A DNA stretch of 49,081 bases from an uncultured Clostridia bacterium (GTDB lineage: Bacteria > Bacillota > Clostridia > TANB77 > CAG-508), in NCBI GenBank assembly GCA_947632585.1, contig CANRPS010000007.1:1-49081 (forward strand), given 5' to 3'. The notes under the pieces were generated by a model. That model made no database searches and had not been told where the DNA came from. It saw only the letters and a program-made list of their open reading frames with translations. This document shows positions 42,890 through 49,081 of this stretch, piece after piece; positions within the stretch are counted from its first letter, which is position 1, and each line of letters opens with the position of its first letter. The translations under genes were made by a program, and so were the position numbers.

Positions 42890-43621
42890 ATGGTAAATCT
42901 TCTTATCTCTAACAAGAATACCATTGAGCTAGATATTCTTGCTAAAAATCTTACAAATGATAAAAATTATATTGTTGAAAATGCTACTACAGGTAAGGAT
43001 ACTTTATCTATTTATTTAAAAGTACATCCTGATATTTTTATTTTGGATAACAGTATAGCTGATATTCCTATTGAATCTATCATAGATAGATTATCTTCAA
43101 ATCCTCTTGAAAGAAAAAGATGTAATACTATTTTAACTTTGCCTAAAAATTACAATATAAATATAAAGCATTTTTCAAAAATAAACGAAATTGTTTATAA
43201 ACCAATTTTTAATAATGAACTAACTAATATAATAGAAGAAATATCATTAGATTATAATACTCCTGATTTAGAATATGGAGAAGTTGACCTACTGCTATAG
43301 TCATTAAATTTTAATTGTTTATCTAATGGTTATAATTATATAAAAAGTGCAATTACATACTGTTACTATAAGCCAAATGAATTAGAGTACCTTAATAATA
43401 TACTTAATTACCTTGCTTATGAATTTAATGTTAATAAATCTCAAGTTAGGGACTCAATGAATGGTTCTATAAGAACTTTTAATAATATTAATGAGTATAA
43501 TTGTTCAAATGAACTATTTAAGGTTTTATATAATCATGGAAATAAACTATCCCTTAAAGACTTCCTAGAAAGGATTGTTTTATACTTAATTAGAACAAAG
43601 AAAAAAGGTAGAATATTCTAG
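42890..43621 (+). pseudogene. Spo0A-like response regulator with in-frame TAG
   Basis: GTGAGG precedes the ATG at 42890. Codons to 43297 encode a receiver-like domain (MVNLLISNKNTIELD, HPDIFILDNSI), weakly conserved. An in-frame TAG (43298-43300) follows, then an uninterrupted frame to 43621. That frame encodes a Spo0A C-terminal-like DNA-binding domain: NGYNYIKSAITYCYYKPNEL, NVNKSQVRDSMNGSIRTFN, NGNKLSLKDFLERIV-like end. The second part has no start codon or ribosome site of its own. TAG ends other genes here, so this is either a nonsense mutation, a short receiver-only product, or readthrough. Spo0A proper controls entry into sporulation; this looks like a divergent paralogue. Confidence 0.7.
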
Positions 43622-43648
43622 TTGTGTAAAGAATATTTTACCTTTTTT
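43602..43648. terminator. Bidirectional terminator
   Basis: Near-perfect inverted repeat AAAAAGGTA(G)AATATTC / GAATATT(T)TACCTTTTT between two convergent genes. Confidence 0.85.
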
Positions 43649-43650
43649 CA

Positions 43651-45150
43651 CTATTTTATATTAAAATAATCCTTATAATCATTTATTATTCCTTCATATC
43701 TTGCTTCTGTATTTTCTCGAATGATTGTATTCATTTTGTCCCCAATTGTTCTTTTAGCTTCTATAAAGTCCTCTTTTGGAATATCCATTGCTATAAAATT
43801 AAATGCTGGAACATTATCATTTAAAGCTTCCTTAGATTTTTTTATAATATCTAAACCATTTATTTTTGTTCCTTCAAAAGCATATTTTGAAAAAACTAAT
43901 TCAGGTGTATATTCTATGATTTTTTGATAAGTATCTTCTGGGGTATTAGCTGTTGCTATAATTTCAATATCTTCAATTTGATTTAAAATATTTGTTATTT
44001 GTCTTTTTGTTTCGTTATTATCATCAGCAATTATAATTCTTATTTTATTTTCTAATCTTCTCTCTTCCCAGTTTAATTCTTTCCATATCATTTCTTGTTG
44101 TTTAGGTTTAAATGAAACACATACAGGAACGAAATTTCCAAATTTATTATGTTTAAATTGATTAGTACACGGTGTATATTCATCCATTTTATGAGCTCTT
44201 AATTCATTTGTTGGAGAATTATCCCATACTATTTTATCATCATAATACCTTGCAATCGCATATGGTGTACCTATCATCAACGAGCATACTCTTAACATTC
44301 CATTTGGATGAATTAATATCCTAGATTTAGACTTACATGAGCAATAGCCATAGTATTCTGGATTTTCTTTGAATTTTTCTTTGGTTGTAAATGATTGAGG
44401 TATTCTTACAGGAATAGAATATTCATTATTATCTACTTTATCTTCTATTTCACCCCATGCCTTAAACCAATCTTTGATTGGTACATCCAAATTTCCGCTA
44501 AAATAATCTCTTGGTACACCTGTTTTAAATAAATTATGAAAATTAATTCTTTCTATTCCTAAATCTTCTGCAAATTTTATCATTCTATCAAGATACAAAT
44601 TTCCATTTTCGTCTCTATTTAAAAGGTATTTACTTATACAAGAAGTTATATCAATGTTATAACCTAATTCTTTAGCTTTTTTTATATTTTTTACACATTT
44701 ATCAAAAGATCCATAACCTCTTATAGGATCATTAATTTCTTTGATTGGACCATCTATACTAAATGTAACCTCATCTAACATTTTAAATTCTGGTTGTTCT
44801 AATAATTTACTATCAAATTGCCCATTTGTATCTATTCTAACATATTCATATCCCAATTCTTTTGCTTTTTTTATTAATTTTAATAATGGTTTATTGTTTT
44901 CTTTAATTCCATATAGAGTTGGTTCTCCACCCATTAAAGTTAATTTGATAGCTCCCATTTCTCTAAAATCACTTAATAATTTTATTGCATCATTAAAATC
45001 AACTTCTCTTCGTTCTAATTGAAATCCTATCTCCAGTTTATATAAACATTGTTCACATCTTAAATTACAATCGTCAATTATATAAAAGAAAATTTGTCTT
45101 AAATTACCTTGAAAGTAATCTTTGAATTTCTGATCTATTTGATAATACAT
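43651..45150 (-). CDS. Radical SAM protein fused to a receiver-like domain
   Basis: 499 residues. A radical SAM core with C-x3-C-x2-C (Cys28, Cys32, Cys35) and LMGGEP (SAM contact near residue 74) covers about 20-240. Further cysteines at YGYCSC, LRVCSL, TPCTNQ and PVCVS look like an auxiliary iron-sulfur region. From about residue 372 a response-regulator receiver fold begins (IRIIIADDNNETKRQI), but the phosphorylated Asp position reads VFSKY, so it is probably not phosphorylated. No precursor peptide is visible nearby. GGGAG lies 7 nt before the ATG. It is downstream of a LysR gene but separated by a terminator. Confidence 0.87.
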   Translation of the reverse strand: MYYQIDQKFKDYFQGNLRQIFFYIIDDCNLRCEQCLYKLEIGFQLERREVDFNDAIKLLSDFREMGAIKLTLMGGEPTLYGIKENNKPLLKLIKKAKELGYEYVRIDTNGQFDSKLLEQPEFKMLDEVTFSIDGPIKEINDPIRGYGSFDKCVKNIKKAKELGYNIDITSCISKYLLNRDENGNLYLDRMIKFAEDLGIERINFHNLFKTGVPRDYFSGNLDVPIKDWFKAWGEIEDKVDNNEYSIPVRIPQSFTTKEKFKENPEYYGYCSCKSKSRILIHPNGMLRVCSLMIGTPYAIARYYDDKIVWDNSPTNELRAHKMDEYTPCTNQFKHNKFGNFVPVCVSFKPKQQEMIWKELNWEERRLENKIRIIIADDNNETKRQITNILNQIEDIEIIATANTPEDTYQKIIEYTPELVFSKYAFEGTKINGLDIIKKSKEALNDNVPAFNFIAMDIPKEDFIEAKRTIGDKMNTIIRENTEARYEGIINDYKDYFNIK

Positions 45151-45251
45151 TATATCTCTCCCATATATTTTTAATATATAAATTATATAATGAACTATCT
45201 ACTTTGTAAATTATAAAATTTTTATCTTATCGTTAGTTTTTTTTACGATAA

Positions 45252-45271
45252 AAGCACCCAAATAGGTGCTT
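45252..45271 (-). terminator. Terminator after the LysR gene
   Basis: AAGCACC/GGTGCTT, 6-nt loop, directly after the stop at 45279. Confidence 0.7.
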
Positions 45272-45278
45272 CTTTATC

Positions 45279-46181
45279 TTATTTTAATATATAATTATTT
45301 ATAAATTGTTTATCTACTTTTGTTAAATGATTTTTTAAATATACTATTTTTAAATTGTTTTTAGGTAAATCAATAGGCACTTTTACTTCATATAGATTTT
45401 TGTTTTCCAAGTCCTTTTTTACTGCATCTTTCATTACATAAGCTATCCCTATTCCTAATTTAGCAGCATTTACTCTTTGTTCTGTGGTAGGACACTTTAA
45501 TATAGGTTTTATTGAAATATTTTCTTTCTTTAATGTTTCAAATAAATTAATGTTGGATACTCTATTATCATATGTCAATATGTATTTATAATTTTCGAGT
45601 TCCTTAATGTTTCTTATTTTGATTTTTTCTTTAGATACAAAAATATATTCAATTTGTTTTATTTCTTTTATTTCAATGTCTTTCTTACTTTCATCTGGTA
45701 TTGTATCTAAAATAATAAAGTCAATCTTATTATCTTTTAATAATTGGATAAGTTCACTACTTCCAGATTCTGTATCCAAACTCACCTGTAAATTTGGATA
45801 ATCTGCTATTACATTTGATATTCTTTCCATTAGAAAAAAATCTGTTATATGTGAAGGGCATCCTATTGATATTTTACCATATTCCAAATCATTTTTACTT
45901 TGAGCCAATATTACAGCAAAATCTAAATTTTCAAATCCATTTTTTACAGTTTCATATATTGCCTGTCCTATTTCAGTTGTTTTCAAAGGTTTTCTGGTAA
46001 AAAGCTTTACTCCTAATTGTTTTTCCAATGTGCTTATGCTTGTTGAAACCGTAGGAGCAGAATATCCCATTTTTTTACCAGCATCAGCAAAACTTTTAGA
46101 TTCAACTGCACAAATAAAGTATCTAAACAAGTTTAAATTTATACTACTAATTTTATCACTATATTTCATTTTTTTCTCCAT
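45279..46181 (-). CDS. LysR-family transcriptional regulator
   Basis: 300 residues: an N-terminal winged HTH (LFRYFICAVESKSFADAGKK, then MGYSAPTVSTSISTLEKQLG, LFTRKPLKTTEIG) and a C-terminal periplasmic-binding-like effector domain starting near residue 95 (YGKISIGCPSHITDFFL). The effector is unknown. LysR proteins usually act on themselves or a neighbour; the candidates here are the radical SAM-receiver gene downstream. It has its own terminator. Confidence 0.93.
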   Translation of the reverse strand: MEKKMKYSDKISSINLNLFRYFICAVESKSFADAGKKMGYSAPTVSTSISTLEKQLGVKLFTRKPLKTTEIGQAIYETVKNGFENLDFAVILAQSKNDLEYGKISIGCPSHITDFFLMERISNVIADYPNLQVSLDTESGSSELIQLLKDNKIDFIILDTIPDESKKDIEIKEIKQIEYIFVSKEKIKIRNIKELENYKYILTYDNRVSNINLFETLKKENISIKPILKCPTTEQRVNAAKLGIGIAYVMKDAVKKDLENKNLYEVKVPIDLPKNNLKIVYLKNHLTKVDKQFINNYILK

Positions 46182-46256
46182 TGCTATTTTAAAATAGACA
46201 ATAATATTATATTACATTATGTAAATAATTTCAAGTACTTTTTATGACAAATAAAA

Positions 46257-46289
46257 CACGACCGGTTGTAATTTTTACAATCAGTCGTG
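46257..46289 (-). terminator. Terminator after the membrane protein gene
   Basis: 14-bp stem (46257-46270 and 46276-46289, two mismatches), followed by TTTTATTT on the minus strand. Confidence 0.8.
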
Positions 46290-46295
46290 AAATGC

Positions 46296-47051
46296 TTAAG
46301 TTTTTGAAAACATTGAACAATCATTGATAGCAGACCATTTTATTAATTCAGGCTCTTGTTCGTCTCTAAACTCATCATATGACTTATTACGAATAAAATC
46401 ATAGTCAAATACCTTATAAACCTTTGCTTTGTATATTTCGTGCAACCGTTCAACTGGATATTGCCTTAAACTATATGTATCAAAAGCCCATCCATTGTTG
46501 ATATATAAAACATGCAATGTATAAGGTTTCCCATCATTTTTGCTTATAGATAATTTCTTTATAGCAATAATTTCTATAAATCCCTTTTTTAAAGTTTTGC
46601 ACATATCAAAACAAATTGAATAACAATAGCCTCTACATTTATCTGTTGATATAAATTCGTATAGTTTTTCATTAACCTGTCTAATATATTCAAAATCTTT
46701 TTTAGAAAGTGCTTTACCTTTTCTAGTACATATTAAAAAATATATTGTTTCTGCTAACATTTTTGAAAATCCAAACATAGCTCTTTTGAATATTTTTATA
46801 GATACTAACAAACCTACAGCACAAATTAACATAAAAACCGTGATTGCTATTTGAGTAGTCATAGATAGTGTCACATTATCAAGTACAGCAATTATTAGTA
46901 ATGGTATGAAAGGGAAAATAAGTATTACTACCCAGAACTTAAAACAAAGAAATTCGATTACATGATATTGAGCAATAAGTTGTAAGAGCATGTCCTGAGT
47001 CTCGTGGTCTACCTCCTTGTAAATAGTTTTCCGCATGAGATACTTAATCAT
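46296..47051 (-). CDS. Hypothetical two-helix membrane protein, foreign-looking
   Basis: 251 residues with no family recognised. Membrane segments are at about 38-58 and 64-90, then a cytoplasmic-type domain follows with CRGYCYSICFDMCKTLKKGF and YTLHVLYINNGWAFDTYSLRQYP. The codon use differs from the neighbours: more C- and G-ending codons (CTC, CAC, GAG, CAG, GAC). It is the only gene here with in-frame CGG codons (residues 7 and 202). The ribosome site (AAAGG) is weak. It is flanked by terminators on its 3' side and stands alone. Recent transfer from a less AT-rich donor is likely. Confidence 0.75.
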   Translation of the reverse strand: MIKYLMRKTIYKEVDHETQDMLLQLIAQYHVIEFLCFKFWVVILIFPFIPLLIIAVLDNVTLSMTTQIAITVFMLICAVGLLVSIKIFKRAMFGFSKMLAETIYFLICTRKGKALSKKDFEYIRQVNEKLYEFISTDKCRGYCYSICFDMCKTLKKGFIEIIAIKKLSISKNDGKPYTLHVLYINNGWAFDTYSLRQYPVERLHEIYKAKVYKVFDYDFIRNKSYDEFRDEQEPELIKWSAINDCSMFSKT

Positions 47052-47137
47052 TTTTTACCAACCTTTCTGTATTAGATTTTTATGGTTACATAATATAATT
47101 ATAACACATGTTCCGTGTATTTACAACTAATAAATGC

Positions 47138-48532
47138 CTATCTATCAACATCTTCCCTTAAAGATTCAACTAAATGTAATCGTTCTAACTGCCTTTCTGT
47201 AATATGTATAACTTTACCACAACAAGGGTCAAAATCTTTATTTCCATAAACTAGCCAAATAACATTTTCTTTTATCAAATCTTTTTTTGGCATTGTACCA
47301 GGACAAGGATATCCATCAGTAAATACTATTTTATTTATTTCTCTCTTTTTAGAAAAAGATCTAACTGCTAAATCCCAGTCTTCTGTCCAAGCAAATTGTC
47401 CTCTTGCTTCCTGTGGTATAGAAAAATTATCTATATCTCTTATATTTTTTATATCTACAAATCCCCAAAATCTTTCATTGAAACAACCTACTTTTAGTTT
47501 AGATTGTTTTAATAAAGGTTTTATTTGTCTTAAAAAAGCTTTAACTAAATCTAATTTTACCGACCCAGAAATATCAATCATAATTTCAGTTTTAGCATCT
47601 TCATCAATATCATTTTCTTCCAATCTATAAGCATAGTTATTTTCAGCAATTGAACGTCTTTGAGTCCATATTGTTTCTGTTTGTTCTATTTCTCTTCGTA
47701 TTAAAGTTCTCCAATCAATTTCTTCTTTACTTTTTCCTATTTCTCCTAATTTAATTGTTTCTGTACTAGAACTTCTTATTTCTTTTTGAATTTTTTCACG
47801 TTTAGATTTAAACTTTTCCCTTTTTTCTTTTCTATTATTTTCAAATTCTTCTTTTTCATTAAAATTTATATCTGCTTGTTCTTTTTTATATTGCTCATTT
47901 TCTTCAGTTTTTTGGGTATTATTTTCTTGGTCTTTATTTAGTTTATTTTCTTGATTTTGACCTTTTTTCTGGGAGTTATTTCCTTGGCTCTCTTGTTCAT
48001 TATTTTGTTGTTGCTCCTCAAAAGCTTTCTCCCATAATCCATGGTAGTCACCCTTATTATTATCTTTACCTTGACCTTGATTTTGTTCACTTTGCTGCTC
48101 TTTTTGTTCATTTTCTTCCAATAGTTTTTGATAAAATTCTTCTGCTGAATATTGAATAGCTTCTGGCATATTTACCAATCCTTCTTTAATTGTAAAGCCA
48201 TCTCTTTCTAAATTTGCATTTATAATAGCATCTGTTGCTATATTCCAAATTTCCAAATTTCTCATTTTACCATCTTTGTCAATTAATCTAAACATGTGCA
48301 TAAATTTAATATGCAATATTTCGTGTGCTATTGTAAATAATTTATCATTTTCACTTAAGTTTTCAAAATAGTTGGGATCAAAATATATATTTTTTCCATC
48401 AGTTGCTGCTGTATGAAATGGTAAATCGTTTCTAAATTCAATATTAGCTGCAGCTATTTCACTACCAAATCTAGGGTATTTTGCTAACATTTTTCTCTTT
48501 ATATCAAAAAATGAATCTGTATTAGCACTCAT
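47138..48532 (-). CDS. Metallopeptidase/VWA-like domain protein (DUF2201 type)
   Basis: 464 residues. The N-terminal putative metallopeptidase domain has the zinc motif HEILH at residues 70-74. A long Q/N/E/K-rich linker covers about 138-240. The C-terminal VWA-like domain has the metal-site start MIDISGSVK, then FTDGYPCPG. This is the DUF2201 family, normally encoded beside a MoxR-like AAA ATPase, as here (stop of the ATPase 40 nt upstream). Such pairs are thought to act as chaperone-like modules that insert metals or remodel proteins. Function in clostridia is unknown. Confidence 0.9.
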   Translation of the reverse strand: MSANTDSFFDIKRKMLAKYPRFGSEIAAANIEFRNDLPFHTAATDGKNIYFDPNYFENLSENDKLFTIAHEILHIKFMHMFRLIDKDGKMRNLEIWNIATDAIINANLERDGFTIKEGLVNMPEAIQYSAEEFYQKLLEENEQKEQQSEQNQGQGKDNNKGDYHGLWEKAFEEQQQNNEQESQGNNSQKKGQNQENKLNKDQENNTQKTEENEQYKKEQADINFNEKEEFENNRKEKREKFKSKREKIQKEIRSSSTETIKLGEIGKSKEEIDWRTLIRREIEQTETIWTQRRSIAENNYAYRLEENDIDEDAKTEIMIDISGSVKLDLVKAFLRQIKPLLKQSKLKVGCFNERFWGFVDIKNIRDIDNFSIPQEARGQFAWTEDWDLAVRSFSKKREINKIVFTDGYPCPGTMPKKDLIKENVIWLVYGNKDFDPCCGKVIHITERQLERLHLVESLREDVDR

Positions 48533-48571
48533 TATACATTTCTCCCTTCTTTAAAATTAATTATTACAAAT

Positions 48572-49081
48572 TTAACTTCTTTCATTTTCTTCTTTCCTTA
48601 CTTCTCTTGATAAATAATCTCTATACATTTTTCCTATATCTGTGTACTTTTCTAATCCATCTCTTGCAAATGCTTTTGTTTCTTTTCCTGTAAAATCTAT
48701 TTCTTGCAACTCACTTATTTTTTCCATTTTTCTTTCATCATTTCCTGCCCAATATATATCATATATTGATAAATATTCTGGCTCACAGTGTTTTTTTATA
48801 AATTCTCTACATGCTTCAACTTGTTCCTCATTTGCTGTAATTAGTGCTGTCATATACGCAAATCTTTCACTTATATCTCTTGGTAAATCTACTTGTGTAT
48901 ATCTTCCTTTTTCTACTTCTTCTGGAGTTAAAGCTGGTAAATTATAAAAGTCAAAAAATTCACTTGCCCACTCCATACGAAGCTTAGTTTCTATTGACCT
49001 TTGAATTATATCTTCTACATTTTTTCCTTTATATTTTCCTGCTTCTAAATTTCTTTCAAAGTTATATAATGTATTTGATAT
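48572..49081 (-). CDS. MoxR-like AAA ATPase, C-terminal part (runs off the window)
   Basis: The open frame continues without a stop to the last base. The visible 170 codons form a helical C-terminal region (FYNLPALTPEEVEKG, DISERFAYMTALITANEEQV, IYDIYWAGNDERKMEK). No Walker motifs are visible; they would lie beyond 49081. The internal ATG at 48976 is not the start, because coding continues upstream of it (SNTLYNFERNLEAGKYKGKN...). The call rests mainly on its position before the DUF2201 gene. Confidence 0.7.
   Translation of the reverse strand: MSNTLYNFERNLEAGKYKGKNVEDIIQRSIETKLRMEWASEFFDFYNLPALTPEEVEKGRYTQVDLPRDISERFAYMTALITANEEQVEACREFIKKHCEPEYLSIYDIYWAGNDERKMEKISELQEIDFTGKETKAFARDGLEKYTDIGKMYRDYLSREVRKEENERS

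Noticed and set aside
43651..45278. RiPP precursor peptide for the radical SAM protein
   Set aside because: No short ORF with ribosome site and precursor character was found in the flanking spacers.
1..49081. CRISPR array or insertion sequence
   Set aside because: No regular spaced repeats and no transposase-type ORF with terminal repeats were seen.

Overview
The window is very AT-rich DNA from a spore-forming, clostridial-type Firmicute, probably an uncultured gut lineage. Evidence for this is the set of sporulation genes (cwlD, a small acid-soluble spore protein start, a Spo0A-like regulator), typical Firmicute housekeeping genes (rqcH, remA, rpoZ, long-form hpf, Cof hydrolase, uvrA, mutL, dprA), AAGGAGG-type ribosome binding sites and TTGAnn-17-TATAAT promoters.

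Layout. 1-2040: a 45-nt 3' fragment of an initiator tRNA next to two accessory genes (a HEPN-like protein and a Gp37/Gp68 DUF5131 radical-SAM-like protein). 2046-10123: one giant cyclic beta-1,2-glucan synthase-like gene read in three frames. 10198-15475: rubrerythrin, a two-gene ATPase + Toprim-like module that looks like an anti-phage system, an FAD-dependent dehydrogenase, tRNA-Ser(CGA) and a membrane-anchored NodB deacetylase. 15646-20436: rqcH and ssrA (tmRNA), convergent and sharing a terminator, then mutL. 20600-28767: cysteine-rich mini-proteins, a CMP-kinase-like gene, rpoZ, remA, tRNA-Glu(CTC), hpf, a SNF2 helicase and cwlD. 28937-37648: a transglutaminase-like repeat protein, dprA, uvrA, a Cof hydrolase and a second NodB deacetylase. 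37878-42434: a spore-protein gene cut after about 30 codons, followed by a small integrated element of one strand (sigma-like, HTH, small proteins, DUF6075-resolvase fusion, large serine recombinase). 42890-49081: a Spo0A-like regulator with an in-frame TAG, a radical SAM-receiver fusion, a LysR regulator, a foreign-looking membrane protein, and a metallopeptidase/VWA gene with its AAA ATPase.

Main discovery candidate. Three genes (the glucan synthase twice, dprA, and the second deacetylase) are each broken at an in-frame CGG codon followed by A. At all four sites, skipping the single C (xxx CGG A read as xxx c GGA) restores the frame and places a glycine exactly where the family has one, or where it fits. 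I scanned CGG triplets in all called genes on both strands by eye. About 45 others lie out of frame. The only other in-frame CGG codons are two in one foreign-looking ORF (46296-47051). This suggests that CGG is unassigned or starved in this organism and serves as a +1 frameshift (or CGGA quadruplet) site decoded as glycine. Four independent mutations or a systematic assembly error are the alternatives, and both fit the pattern less well. The mechanism is inference; the pattern is seen directly.

A second theme is translation rescue and recoding. ssrA and rqcH, the two systems for stalled ribosomes, sit side by side. dprA also carries an A10 run needing one extra A, and a regulator gene contains an in-frame TAG.
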